Numbered from the stretch's first letter, positions 5,908 to 13,712 are shown. The stretch: DNA of 13,712 nt from an uncultured Oscillospiraceae bacterium (GCA_934533005.1 CAKTBC010000049.1:1-13712); one strand, 5' to 3'. The notes: generated by a model not told the origin, from the letters alone. Program-made: numbers and translations.

Positions 5908-7125
5908 ATGAAGAAGATCCTTGCCCTGATTCTGGCTCTCGTCATGGTCTTTGCCCTCGTTGCCTGCGGCACCACCGCCGCCCCGGCTGCGACCGAAGAG
6001 CCCAAGACCGAAGAGCCCACCCCCACCGAAGCTCCGGCGGAAGAGCCCACCGAAGCCCCTGCTGAGCCCACCGAAGCCCCCGCGGAAGAGCCCGCGACCG
6101 TCAACGCCGACGACATCGAGGACACCATGACCTCCGCCGACGGCAAATATGAAGTTGCCTTCGTCACCGACGTCGGCCAGCTCAAGGATAAGTCCTTCAA
6201 CCAGGGCACCTGGAACGGTGTCAAGCTGTATGCCTACGAGAACGGCCTGAGCTACAAGTACTACCAGCCCGCCAACGGCGATCAGGCGACCGACGACGAC
6301 CGCTATGACGCCATGAAGGCCGCTTCCGAGAACGGCGCGAAGGTCGTTGTCTGCGCCGGCTTCCTGCAGGCTGCTGCGCTTGAGCAGGCTGCCAAGGATT
6401 ACCCCGAAGTGAAGTTCGTGTTCATCGACGGCTGGTCTCTCGGCCTCGATAACGTTGCTGCCATCGCGTTCCAGGAAGAGCAGTGCGGCTACCTCGCCGG
6501 TTATGCTGCCGTTATGGAAGGCTTCACGAAGCTCGGCTTCTGCGGCGGCGGCGGCGGAACGAACGCTGCGTGCTGCCGTTACGGTTACGGCTACGTCCAG
6601 GGCGCCGAAGCTGCGGCTGCCGTTAAGGGCGTGAACGTTGCCATGAACTACACCTGGCTGTACGGCGCTTCCTTCCAGGCTTCTCCCGAGCTGCAGACCC
6701 TCGTCTCCGGCTGGTATGAGAACGGCACCGAGATCGTCTTCTCCTGCGGCGGCTCCATCTTTGACTCCATCACCGCTGCTGCGGCTGCCAACGACGCTTA
6801 CGTTATCGGCGTTGACGTTGACCAGTCCAGCCAGTCCGACACCGTCGTCACCTCCGCCCTCAAGGGCATCGGCGAGGCCGCTTACCTGGCTTTGACCGCC
6901 GCTTACGACGGAACCTGGGCTGAGACCTACGGCAACCAGTGCGTGACCATGGGCGCTGCGCAGAACGCTGTCGGCCTGCCGGTCGACACCTGGTCTCTCG
7001 AGAACTGGAGCGTTGAGGAGTACGAGGAAATGTTCCAGAAGATCGTTTCCGGCGAGCTCGTCATCGACAACAACTACGACAACCTCGATTCCACCGAGCA
7101 CGTTGCTCTGAACATCGTCGAGTAA
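5908..7125 (+). CDS. BMP-family nucleoside-binding lipoprotein of an ABC transporter
   Basis: A 405-residue lipoprotein, the extracellular receptor that hands nucleosides to the permeases encoded downstream. The signal peptide MKKILALILALVMVFALVAC ends in a lipobox with Cys20 as the lipidated residue. Residues 21-67 are a Pro/Glu/Ala/Thr linker. The BMP (PnrA-like) domain follows from about 80: YEVAFVTDVGQLKDKSFNQG (81-100) with the typical D-K-S-F-N, then a periplasmic-binding fold to the C-terminus. Relatives are TmpC/PnrA, BmpA and NupN. The ligand class is purine or mixed nucleosides; the exact one cannot be read. Codon use (GCT, GCC, AAC, GAG) looks more biased than in neighbours, as for a highly expressed gene. 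The start at 5908 is chosen over a TTG at 5860 because of the signal peptide and AGGAGG. Confidence 0.92.
   Translation: MKKILALILALVMVFALVACGTTAAPAATEEPKTEEPTPTEAPAEEPTEAPAEPTEAPAEEPATVNADDIEDTMTSADGKYEVAFVTDVGQLKDKSFNQGTWNGVKLYAYENGLSYKYYQPANGDQATDDDRYDAMKAASENGAKVVVCAGFLQAAALEQAAKDYPEVKFVFIDGWSLGLDNVAAIAFQEEQCGYLAGYAAVMEGFTKLGFCGGGGGTNAACCRYGYGYVQGAEAAAAVKGVNVAMNYTWLYGASFQASPELQTLVSGWYENGTEIVFSCGGSIFDSITAAAAANDAYVIGVDVDQSSQSDTVVTSALKGIGEAAYLALTAAYDGTWAETYGNQCVTMGAAQNAVGLPVDTWSLENWSVEEYEEMFQKIVSGELVIDNNYDNLDSTEHVALNIVE
5992..6096 (+). repeat. Imperfect repeats encoding the EEPTEAPA-type linker
   Basis: Units of roughly GAAGAGCCCACCGAAGC recur with changes and encode E-E-P-T/E-A-P-A repeats at residues 29-63 of the lipoprotein. 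The linker is acidic, Pro-rich and disordered, and it would hold the binding domain away from the membrane. Copy number may vary between strains through slippage. Confidence 0.7.
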
Positions 7126-7140
7126 TTTTACCCACGCCAA

Positions 7141-7180
7141 CGGCGGGAAGGTTTTTCCTTCCCGCCGCTTTTCTTTTTGC
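7141..7180 (+). terminator. Rho-independent terminator after the lipoprotein gene
   Basis: CGGCGGGAAGG at 7141-7151 pairs perfectly with CCTTCCCGCCG at 7157-7167 (11 bp) around five T, followed by CTTTTCTTTTT. It starts 15 bases after the stop codon. It separates the receptor gene from the ATPase-permease genes, so the two parts can be made in different amounts. Confidence 0.95.
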
Positions 7181-7201
7181 ATTTGAAATAGGAGCTAATT
7201 C

Positions 7202-7230
7202 TTGCAATTTGTTTGTAATATATATATAAT
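7202..7230 (+). promoter_or_regulatory. Sigma-A promoter of the nucleoside transporter-udk operon
   Basis: TTGCAA at 7202-7207 and a perfect TATAAT at 7225-7230 are 17 bases apart, in the only markedly AT-rich stretch of the window (7181-7260). The leader is about 65 bases and ends in AAAGGGAGGTG (7284-7294) before the ATG at 7300. No riboswitch or clear operator was recognised in it. Confidence 0.85.
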
Positions 7231-7299
7231 AAATGAAAATGCACATTGCGATTCCTTGTGTAGCAAATCTGCTGGAGAAAGAGAAAGGGAGGTGGGGAC

Positions 7300-8847
7300 A
7301 TGGACACGACGCCGGAGTATGTGATCGAGATGCTCCACATTACCAAGGTATTCCCCGGAATCAAGGCAAACGATGACATCACCCTGCAGCTGAAAAAGGG
7401 CGAAATCCACGCTCTGCTGGGAGAGAACGGCGCGGGCAAGTCCACGCTGATGAGCGTTCTCTTCGGCCTGTATCAGCCGGAAGAGGGTATCATCAAAAAG
7501 GACGGCAAGGAGGTCAAGATCAACGACCCCAACGACGCCACGGCGCTTCACATCGGCATGGTGCACCAGCACTTCAAGCTGATCGATGTGTTTACGGTAC
7601 TTGATAACATCATCCTCGGCGCGGAGGACACGAAGCTCGGTTTTCTTGAGAAGAAGACCGCCCGCAAAAAGGTGCAGGAGCTTTCCGATCGCTACGGATT
7701 GAAGATTGATCTCGATGCGAAGATCGAGGATATCACCGTCGGCATGCAGCAGCGCGTGGAGATTTTGAAAATGCTCTACCGCGACAACGAAATTCTTATT
7801 TTCGACGAGCCGACCGCAGTGCTCACGCCGCAGGAGATCGAAGAGCTCATGCAGATCATGCGCGGGCTGACGAAAGAAGGCAAGAGCATCCTCTTCATCT
7901 CCCATAAGCTCAACGAGATCATGGAAGTCTCCGACCGCGTGACCGTTCTGCGCAAGGGCAAGTACATCGGCACCGTCAACACGAGCGAGACAACGAAGGA
8001 AGAGCTCTCCCGCATGATGGTCGGCCGCCCGGTGCAGCTCGTGGTGGACAAGACGCCCGCCAAGCCCGGCGAGCCGGTGCTGGAGGTTGAAAATCTCACC
8101 GTGCCGTCGCAGCTGCACAAAAACGACGCCGTGAAGGGCGTTTCCTTCACGGCCCGGCGCGGCGAGATCGTCTGCATCGCGGGTATCGACGGCAACGGCC
8201 AGAGCGAGCTCGTCTATGCGCTCACGGGGCTCGAAAAGACGTCCGGCGGCAAGATCACGCTCCTCGGAAAGGACATCACCCACGCGTCCATCCGCCAGCG
8301 CTCGTTTGCCGGCATGAGCCACATTCCCGAGGATCGCCACAAGCACGGCCTCGTGCTTGACTATACGCTCGAGCAGAACCTTGTATTGCAGCGCTATTAT
8401 GAGCCCGCATTCCAGCACGGCGGCTTCATCCGCTTTGACGAGGTGCGCAAGTACGCCGACAAGCTCATTGAGGAATACGACATCCGTTCCGGCCAGGGGC
8501 CGGTGACGATTGCGCGCAGCATGTCCGGCGGCAACCAGCAGAAAGCGATCGTCGCGCGCGAGATCGACCGCGAGCTGCCGCTGATTGTTGCGGTGCAGCC
8601 GACGCGCGGTCTCGACGTCGGCGCGATCGAGTACATCCACAAGCAGCTCGTCGCGCAGCGCGACGATGGCAAGGCGGTATTGCTCGTATCGCTGGAGCTC
8701 GACGAGGTCATGAATCTCTCCGACCGCATCCTTGTGATGTACGAGGGCGAGATCGTCGGCGAGTTTGATCCGAAGAAAGTTACCGTGGAAGAGCTCGGCC
8801 TTTACATGGCGGGCGCGAAGCGGCAGAACGGGGAGGAGAAAAAATGA
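7300..8847 (+). CDS. Nucleoside ABC transporter ATPase with two nucleotide-binding domains
   Basis: A 515-residue protein with two ABC domains, the length expected for the NupO/YufO (also called NupA or BmpB) family that powers nucleoside import. First domain: Walker A GENGAGKST (41-49), Q-loop near HQHF (89-92), signature TVGMQQR (146-152), Walker B ILIFDEP (165-171), switch His in SHK (201-203). Second domain: Walker A GIDGNGQSE (295-303) with Gln for Lys, strong signature SMSGGNQQ (408-415), and Walker B LIVAVQPT with Gln for the catalytic Glu. These changes are normal in this family and leave one full hydrolysis site. The RBS is GGGAGGTG. The stop overlaps the next start as ATGA. Confidence 0.94.
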   Translation: MDTTPEYVIEMLHITKVFPGIKANDDITLQLKKGEIHALLGENGAGKSTLMSVLFGLYQPEEGIIKKDGKEVKINDPNDATALHIGMVHQHFKLIDVFTVLDNIILGAEDTKLGFLEKKTARKKVQELSDRYGLKIDLDAKIEDITVGMQQRVEILKMLYRDNEILIFDEPTAVLTPQEIEELMQIMRGLTKEGKSILFISHKLNEIMEVSDRVTVLRKGKYIGTVNTSETTKEELSRMMVGRPVQLVVDKTPAKPGEPVLEVENLTVPSQLHKNDAVKGVSFTARRGEIVCIAGIDGNGQSELVYALTGLEKTSGGKITLLGKDITHASIRQRSFAGMSHIPEDRHKHGLVLDYTLEQNLVLQRYYEPAFQHGGFIRFDEVRKYADKLIEEYDIRSGQGPVTIARSMSGGNQQKAIVAREIDRELPLIVAVQPTRGLDVGAIEYIHKQLVAQRDDGKAVLLVSLELDEVMNLSDRILVMYEGEIVGEFDPKKVTVEELGLYMAGAKRQNGEEKK

Positions 8848-10088
8848 AAGAACAAAAGACCTCCTTCTGGCGCAAGGACGGCACGCGCGCCGTCATCGCT
8901 TCGCTGCTCTCCATTCTCATCGGCCTTCTGGTCGGTGCGCTGCTCATTCTCATTGTTGGCATCTCCAACAAGTCGCTCGGACTCAAGAGCGCGTGGGAGG
9001 GCATCCGGCTTGTGCTGTTCGGACTTTTCAGCACCGGACGCGACGCCTCCGGCACGCTGACCTTCGGCTTTAACCCCACGAGCATCGGCAACATGCTCTT
9101 CCGCGCCACACCGCTGATCCTCACGGGTCTTTCTGTGGCGACGGCGTTCAAAACCGGCCTTTTCAACATCGGCGCGCCGGGTCAGTATCTCGCCGGTACG
9201 TGCGCCACGCTCTTCATCGCGCTGAGCATCCCGTCCGAGCAGGTGTCCCCCGTGATCATCTGGCTGCTGGCGTTCCTCGGCGGTATGGCGGCGGGCGCGC
9301 TCTGGGGCGCGATCCCCGGCATGCTCAAGGCGCTGCTGAACATCAACGAGGTCATTGCCTGCATCATGACCAACTGGATCGCGGCGAACGTCGTTACCTG
9401 GCTCTTTGATATCAGCAATCTCAAGAACATGGTGGAGAACACCAAGTCCGGCTACATCTACAAAACGACTTACAACAACGTTGCTACCGCCAAGCTCGGG
9501 CTGGATAAGCTCTTCCCGGGCTCGCAGGTGAACGGCGGCATCGTGATCGCGATCTTGCTTGCGATCCTCGTGTACATCGTGATCACAAAAACGACGTTCG
9601 GCTATGAGCTGCGCGCCTGCGGCGCCAACCGCCATGCGGCGCGCTACGCCGGTATCCACGACAAGCGCAACATCATTCTCTCCATGGCGATCGCGGGCGG
9701 CCTTGCCGGTGCTGCCGGTTCGCTCTATTACCTCTCCGGCAATACCGAGTTCTTCTGGACAACGTACCAGACCCTCCCGGCGGCGGGCTTCAACGGCATT
9801 GCCGTGGCGCTGCTCGCCGTGAACAACCCCGTCGCCGTGATCTTCACCGGCTGCTTCATGTCCATCCTTGACATCGCCGGTCTCCAGATCACCAACCTTA
9901 CCGTGTACAATGAGTACATCACCGATGTTATCATAGCTGTGATCGTGTACATGGCGGCATTCTCGCTCATCATCAAGATGTGGATCGCCGAACGCCAGAA
10001 GAAACGGGCGAAGAAAGCGGAGCCGGCCGTCCCAGCGGCTCCGGCGGCGGAAACGCCCGCCGAGAAGAGAGAGGAGGTACAGAAGTAA
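8844..10088 (+). CDS. Nucleoside ABC transporter permease, first subunit (NupP-like)
   Basis: A 414-residue membrane protein of the branched-chain/ribose/nucleoside permease type. A cytoplasmic basic N-terminus (1-16) leads to a first membrane helix (about 17-40); several more follow. The family motif FNIGAPGQYLAGTCA marks the domain that contacts the ATPase, and GYELRACGANRHAARYAGI is the usual late cytoplasmic loop. The C-terminus (about 381-414) is an unusual Lys, Ala, Pro and Glu-rich tail. It forms the channel together with the next gene product. The start overlaps the ATPase stop by 4 bases, and the stop shares one base with the next start. Confidence 0.92.
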   Translation: MKEQKTSFWRKDGTRAVIASLLSILIGLLVGALLILIVGISNKSLGLKSAWEGIRLVLFGLFSTGRDASGTLTFGFNPTSIGNMLFRATPLILTGLSVATAFKTGLFNIGAPGQYLAGTCATLFIALSIPSEQVSPVIIWLLAFLGGMAAGALWGAIPGMLKALLNINEVIACIMTNWIAANVVTWLFDISNLKNMVENTKSGYIYKTTYNNVATAKLGLDKLFPGSQVNGGIVIAILLAILVYIVITKTTFGYELRACGANRHAARYAGIHDKRNIILSMAIAGGLAGAAGSLYYLSGNTEFFWTTYQTLPAAGFNGIAVALLAVNNPVAVIFTGCFMSILDIAGLQITNLTVYNEYITDVIIAVIVYMAAFSLIIKMWIAERQKKRAKKAEPAVPAAPAAETPAEKREEVQK

Positions 10089-11119
10089 TGTCCTTTCTGA
10101 TCCGACAGACGCTTATTTATGCGATCCCGCTGATGATCGTGGCGCTCGCAGGTATTTTCGCCGAGCGCAGCGGCGTTATCAACCTTGCGCTCGAAGGCAT
10201 TATGATCTTCGGCGCGTTCATCGGCGTGCTGTTCGTGCGTATTCTGCAGGCGACCGGCTGCATGGACATTGCCAAGGAAGCTTCCAACTGGGCGGCTCTG
10301 CAGGGCTACATGTTCCTCACCATGCTGGCTGCGGCGGCGCTCGGTGCGGTGTTTTCCATGCTCCTCGCCTTTGCGGCGATCAAGCTCAAGGCCGACCAGA
10401 CCATCGGCGGCACGGCGCTGAACATGCTCGCTCCCGCGCTGGTGCTCTTCCTTATCCGCGTCATCGTCAACCAGAACAACATGACGCTGCTCAGCGGTGA
10501 CAGCGCGACGTGGTTCATGATCAAAAAGACCATGCTCGGCTTTGCCAAAAACGACAAGCTGAACTTCTTCCAGGAGACGTTCCTCAATAAGGTGTATCTG
10601 AGCACGTATATCTGCATTATCATCTTTGTTGTGCTCTCCATCATCCTTTACAAAACGCGCTTCGGTCTCCGGCTGCGCGCGTGCGGCGAAAATCCGCAGG
10701 CGGCGGCGTCGCTCGGCATCAACGTTATCAAAATGCGTTACGCCGGCGTTCTGATCTCCGGCGCGCTCGCCGGCATGGGCGGCTTTGTCTACGCCATGAC
10801 AACGGCCAACTGCAGCGCGAACGGCGACGTGGCGGGCTTCGGCTTCCTCGCTCTTGCGGTCATGATCTTCGGCAACTGGAAGCCGCTGAATGTGGCGGGT
10901 GGCGCGCTGCTGTTCGGCCTCTTCAAGTGCATCGCGGCGTCGTACTCCACGCTCGACATCAACGGCGACGGCATCTACTGGCTGAACACGATCGGCCTGA
11001 ACGGCCACTTCTACCGGCTGCTGCCGTATCTCATCACGCTCATCGTGCTCGCGTTTACCTCCAAGAACTCCCGCGCCCCGAAGGCCGAGGGCATCCCCTA
11101 CGACAAGGGTACACGCTGA
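10088..11119 (+). CDS. Nucleoside ABC transporter permease, second subunit (NupQ-like)
   Basis: A 343-residue membrane protein, partner of the preceding permease. The N-terminus MSFLIRQTLIYAIPLMIVA enters the first helix at once, and GVINLALEGIMIFGAF is the family signature (compare FNIGAPGQ in the partner). FGLRLRACGENPQAAASLGI is the matching late cytoplasmic loop. The frame is open back to 9980, but that part lies inside the first permease and does not look like family sequence; the ATG at 10088 has GAGAGGAGG about 10 bases before it. The stop TGA shares its last base with the udk ATG. Confidence 0.92.
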   Translation: MSFLIRQTLIYAIPLMIVALAGIFAERSGVINLALEGIMIFGAFIGVLFVRILQATGCMDIAKEASNWAALQGYMFLTMLAAAALGAVFSMLLAFAAIKLKADQTIGGTALNMLAPALVLFLIRVIVNQNNMTLLSGDSATWFMIKKTMLGFAKNDKLNFFQETFLNKVYLSTYICIIIFVVLSIILYKTRFGLRLRACGENPQAAASLGINVIKMRYAGVLISGALAGMGGFVYAMTTANCSANGDVAGFGFLALAVMIFGNWKPLNVAGGALLFGLFKCIAASYSTLDINGDGIYWLNTIGLNGHFYRLLPYLITLIVLAFTSKNSRAPKAEGIPYDKGTR

Positions 11120-11769
11120 TGGCGGAGAATGAAAACCGCGGCGCGCTGCCGGATATTCTGGTCGTCGGCATTGCCGGCGGCTCCGGCGGCGGAAAGACGA
11201 CGCTCACGAGCAATCTGATCCGGCGCTTCGGCGACAAGGTGTGCATCGTCCACCACGACAACTACTACCGCGCGCACGACGATCTCACCTACGAGGAGCG
11301 CACCAAGCTCAACTACGACTGCCCCGAGGCGTTCGAAACCGAAATGATGATCGAGCACCTGCGCCTTCTGAAGCAGGGACGCTCGGTGCATTGCCCGGTG
11401 TACGACTTCAAGGTGCACAACCGCAGCGGCGAGACCATCGAGATCGAGCCGCGGCCGGTCATTCTGGTCGAGGGCATATTGATCTTCGCCGATCCGGCGC
11501 TCTCCGATCTCATGGACATCCGCGTGTTCGTTGATGCCGACGCCGATGTGCGCCTTGCCCGTCGCGTGCTGCGCGACACCGAAAAGCGCGGCCGCACGGT
11601 GCGCAGCGTTGTGGAGCAATGGCAGAACACCGTAAAGCCCATGCACGAAAAGTACGTGGAGCCGTCGAAGAAAAACGCTGACATCATTGTGCCGCAGGGC
11701 GGCAAAAACCCCGTGGCGCTCGATCTCATCGTGGGCCGCATCCAGCGGCATCTGGATGAGAATGCGTGA
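11119..11769 (+). CDS. udk: Uridine kinase
   Basis: A 216-residue kinase that turns uridine (and cytidine) into UMP (CMP) with ATP or GTP. Seen: P-loop GIAGGSGGGKTT (17-28), HHDNYYR with the catalytic/substrate Asp, LNYDCPEAFE, the PVYDFKVHNR segment for the nucleoside, VILVEGIL (Walker B-like strand), and DADVRLARRVLRD for the lid. One extra Gly in the P-loop (GGSGGGKT versus GGSGSGKT) is a minor change. It is the last gene of the nucleoside transporter operon, coupled by a one-base overlap, so uridine would be phosphorylated and trapped as it enters. A strong terminator follows 11 bases after the stop. Confidence 0.95.
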   Translation: MAENENRGALPDILVVGIAGGSGGGKTTLTSNLIRRFGDKVCIVHHDNYYRAHDDLTYEERTKLNYDCPEAFETEMMIEHLRLLKQGRSVHCPVYDFKVHNRSGETIEIEPRPVILVEGILIFADPALSDLMDIRVFVDADADVRLARRVLRDTEKRGRTVRSVVEQWQNTVKPMHEKYVEPSKKNADIIVPQGGKNPVALDLIVGRIQRHLDENA

Positions 11770-11780
11770 CGAATAACAGA

Positions 11781-11819
11781 AAAACCGTTCCTTTCCCAAT
11801 TCGGGAGAGGAACGGTTTT
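11781..11819. terminator. Two-way Rho-independent terminator between udk and yugP
   Basis: AAAACCGTTCC at 11781-11791 pairs with GGAACGGTTTT at 11809-11819, continued inward by T-A, T-G, T-A and CCC/GGG around the loop AATTC. The A-run on one side and T-run on the other let it work on both strands, ending the udk transcript (+) and the metallopeptidase transcript (-). The rest of the 79-base gap shows nothing else. Confidence 0.93.
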
Positions 11820-11848
11820 GCTATATACTACTATTATAGTTCGACGGA

Positions 11849-12583
11849 TCATCTCCGGTCGCGCTTGCCGAAAACGGAGAGCACGTACATGAGGAAGCGG
11901 AGGAAATATACGAACGACGTGAGCAGCGACGCGAGATACGTGAGCGCCGCGGCGGAGAGAACTTTCTTCGCGGCAGGCAGCTCGTCCTCCGAGATCACGC
12001 CCGCGGCGAGGAGCATGTCCCCCGCGCGGCGGGAGGCGTCCAGCTCCACGGGCAGCGTGACGAGCGAGAAGAGGAACGATCCGCCGTAGAGCACGACGCC
12101 GAGCATGGCGACATAGAAGCCCGTATCGGGGTTTGCCGTGCGGACGTAGCTGTCGAGCAGAATGCCGATGAGCACGAGCGGCATGGCGAGGCGCGAGCCA
12201 AAGTTTACAACCGGCACAAGCGCCGTGCGCACGCGGTAAGGGCCATAGCCCTCCTTGTTCTGCATCACGTGGCCAATCTCATGCGCGGCGACCGCCACAG
12301 CGGCGACGGAGCGGCTGTCGGCGGTGCTCGTGGAGAGATTCACGATGCTCTGGTTCGGGGCATAGTGGTCGGTCAGCTCGCCGGAGACGCGGCCGAGGGC
12401 AATGTCGTTCACGCCGTTCATGCGCAGCAGCCGCTCGGCGGCGTCGTGCCCGGAAAGACCGCTGCGGCAGGGAACGCGGCTGTAGGCCGAATACGCGCTC
12501 CTTACCTTGCCGCTCGCGATCATCGAAAACACCATGCACGCGAGCAGGGCGAGGATGAAAACAAAATAATCCGAAAGATACAT
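11849..12583 (-). CDS. Membrane zinc metallopeptidase, YugP family
   Basis: A 244-residue membrane protein of the YugP (neutral zinc metallopeptidase) family; the substrate is not known. Residues about 6-23 form a first membrane helix, HEIGH (101-105) gives the zinc-binding HExxH, and LPVELDASRRA (177-187) holds the likely third ligand Glu. Helices lie at about 130-146, 157-178 and 207-238. The start at 12583 is preferred over an upstream in-frame start at 12700 because AAAGGAG lies 9 bases before it and YugP proteins begin in this way. It follows the metallophosphoesterase stop by 25 bases, so the two form an operon. It shares the terminator at 11781-11819 with udk. Confidence 0.9.
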   Translation of the reverse strand: MYLSDYFVFILALLACMVFSMIASGKVRSAYSAYSRVPCRSGLSGHDAAERLLRMNGVNDIALGRVSGELTDHYAPNQSIVNLSTSTADSRSVAAVAVAAHEIGHVMQNKEGYGPYRVRTALVPVVNFGSRLAMPLVLIGILLDSYVRTANPDTGFYVAMLGVVLYGGSFLFSLVTLPVELDASRRAGDMLLAAGVISEDELPAAKKVLSAAALTYLASLLTSFVYFLRFLMYVLSVFGKRDRR

Positions 12584-12608
12584 GGGGATGGCTCCTTTCT
12601 TGTGGGGC

Positions 12609-13712
12609 TTACAGGCGTTCGATGCGTCCGGTATACCAGCCGGAAACGCCGTTTTTCTTGATCCAGTATCCGCGGTCGGTCTCGCGCACGATGCTGACAA
12701 TGTCGCCCGGCGCGAGGGCGGGGCGGTAGTCCGTCACGTCGTTCATACGCAGCACGCCCTTGGCCTCATAGAGAAAGTCGGTCGGCACGTCCATGACGTA
12801 CCCCGTGCGGATGTGCCGGATGCGGCACCACTCGCGCCCAAGCTCGAGCGGCTCCACGGCATTGTCGCCCCAGCGGATGTACGCTGAGCGCGCGCTTTTT
12901 TTCTGTGCATCGAGCACGCGGCCGAGCGGAAACGGGTCATACCACTCGCTCATAAACTTTCCGCGGCGGAGAATGAGCGCGTTGAGCTGCCCGTCGTCCT
13001 TCAAAACACAGCCGCCGTCGATGCTCGCAACGCGGCACGCCGGATCGACGATCGGCACGGCGGAAATGGTGTTTGTCCCATAGAGGCACACCGGCGTGTG
13101 GCCGGTGATGACCCACTTTTTGAAGTGCGGGCGGGCGGTATAAAAGCCGTTGATCTTCATGCACCGCCACGGCCCCGCGCTCTCGAGCGTTTCGCCGTGG
13201 GGGATGCCGCCATGGACGAAGATATATTTGTCGGTCTCCAGCGCGAACGGCATGGAGCGAAGATAATCAAACTCGGACGCGAACGCCTCGCGCAGACGCG
13301 CTTTGAGCGCGTCAAGATCGGTGTCCGCGGTGAGCTCTTCGCCGAGCTCCGCGCACATTTCCAGGATGAGGCCGCTGCGCGCCGTCGCCTTCTGGCGCAG
13401 GAGATGGGCGAACGTCCGCACGTCCCATTCCATGTCGCACCCGTCCACCCAGAGATGCCAGAAGTCGCAGTTGCCGAGCACCGGGTACACCCGGCACTTT
13501 TCCCGCAGCTCCATGGCGTACCGGAGCGTGGCGAGGCTTTCCGGTCCCTTCTCCACCAGATCGCCGAGCAGCACGAGCGAGTCATCCGCACGCAGATGGA
13601 GCTTTTCCACAAGACCGCGAAAATACGGGAGGTTTCCGTGGATGTCCGATATGGCGATGACGCGGGAATGATCGTCAAACGTCGGGTGCGCGACGGTATA
13701 GGTGTTGTTAGG
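12609..13712 (-). CDS. Metallophosphoesterase with C-terminal SH3-like region (5' end outside the window)
   Basis: The frame is open to the window edge, giving 367 visible residues. The stretch between 13712 and 13611 adds 34 codons before the GTG at 13610 and contains ISDIHGN (21-27), the first metal-binding motif, so the gene must begin upstream of the GTG. Then come LGDLVEKGP (49-57), LGNCD (79-83), FVHGGIP and ITGHTP, the usual order for a calcineurin-like (PPP/ApaH-type) phosphatase using two metals. The GNHD/E His is Cys here. An insertion of about 70 residues lies between GNCD and FVHGG. The last 90 or so residues, ending GWYTGRIERL, look like an SH3-type beta domain. The substrate is unknown; protein phosphate or dinucleotide polyphosphate are possible. 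It is upstream of yugP in one operon. Confidence 0.88.
   Translation of the reverse strand, partial: PNNTYTVAHPTFDDHSRVIAISDIHGNLPYFRGLVEKLHLRADDSLVLLGDLVEKGPESLATLRYAMELREKCRVYPVLGNCDFWHLWVDGCDMEWDVRTFAHLLRQKATARSGLILEMCAELGEELTADTDLDALKARLREAFASEFDYLRSMPFALETDKYIFVHGGIPHGETLESAGPWRCMKINGFYTARPHFKKWVITGHTPVCLYGTNTISAVPIVDPACRVASIDGGCVLKDDGQLNALILRRGKFMSEWYDPFPLGRVLDAQKKSARSAYIRWGDNAVEPLELGREWCRIRHIRTGYVMDVPTDFLYEAKGVLRMNDVTDYRPALAPGDIVSIVRETDRGYWIKKNGVSGWYTGRIERL

Noticed and set aside
5992..6096. Short tandem units as a CRISPR-like array
   Set aside because: They are in frame, have no spacers and encode the Pro/Glu linker of the lipoprotein.
5854..7182. Minus-strand frame of 442 codons across the lipoprotein gene
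   Set aside because: Val/Gly-rich low-complexity product fully antisense to a clear BMP protein; it also reads through the terminator.
7217..7230. TATATATATA stretch as an origin or AT-rich repeat
   Set aside because: It is explained by a 17-base-spaced TTGCAA/TATAAT promoter just upstream of the transporter operon.
7195..8640. Minus-strand frame of 481 codons across the ATPase gene
   Set aside because: Antisense shadow of the two-domain ATPase, no motif and no ribosome site of note.
13610..13611. GTG at 13610 as the start of the metallophosphoesterase
   Set aside because: The same frame continues to the window edge and encodes the essential DIHGN metal motif upstream of it.

Overview
The window is GC-rich bacterial DNA that best fits a spore-forming, Gram-positive, gut-type member of class Clostridia (probably Oscillospirales or a close relative). 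The evidence is a dipicolinate synthase gene (spore-specific), ECF-type folate uptake under a tetrahydrofolate riboswitch, a BMP-family nucleoside lipoprotein, a YugP-like metallopeptidase, and a palindromic intergenic repeat of the kind common in GC-rich gut Firmicutes. The species cannot be told from the sequence alone. No phage, CRISPR, tRNA, rRNA or insertion sequence was seen, and there is no gene-free stretch longer than about 205 bases.

Positions 1-2911 (+) are a one-carbon/folate block. The last codons of an upstream gene (perhaps the cyclodeaminase fchA) overlap folD. A THF riboswitch and a hairpin that covers the ribosome binding site follow, and they control folT (folate uptake) and folC (polyglutamylation). 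FolD has lost two residues normally needed for its cyclohydrolase step. Positions 2894-3079 are a palindromic repeat that supplies the folC stop codon and the folC terminator.

Positions 3082-4284 (-) encode a single-chain fusion of dipicolinate synthase subunits A and B (DpaA-DpaB), with a possible sigma-K promoter. The short divergent region carries a strong vegetative promoter for tdk-deoD (+, 4404-5740).

Positions 5826-11819 (+) are a nucleoside uptake and salvage block. A nucleoside-binding lipoprotein has its own promoter and terminator. A second promoter then drives ATPase, permease, permease and uridine kinase (udk), all joined by 1-4 base overlaps. With tdk and deoD just upstream, transport, phosphorolysis and phosphorylation of nucleosides sit side by side.

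Positions 11849-13712 (-) hold a membrane zinc metallopeptidase (YugP family) and, upstream of it in the same operon, a metallophosphoesterase whose N-terminus lies beyond the window. A two-way terminator separates this pair from udk.

The most notable points are the DpaA-DpaB fusion, the cyclohydrolase-defective FolD, the riboswitch with its double-purpose hairpin, and the repeat that forms the end of folC. I did not find a convincing wholly new defence or mobile system.
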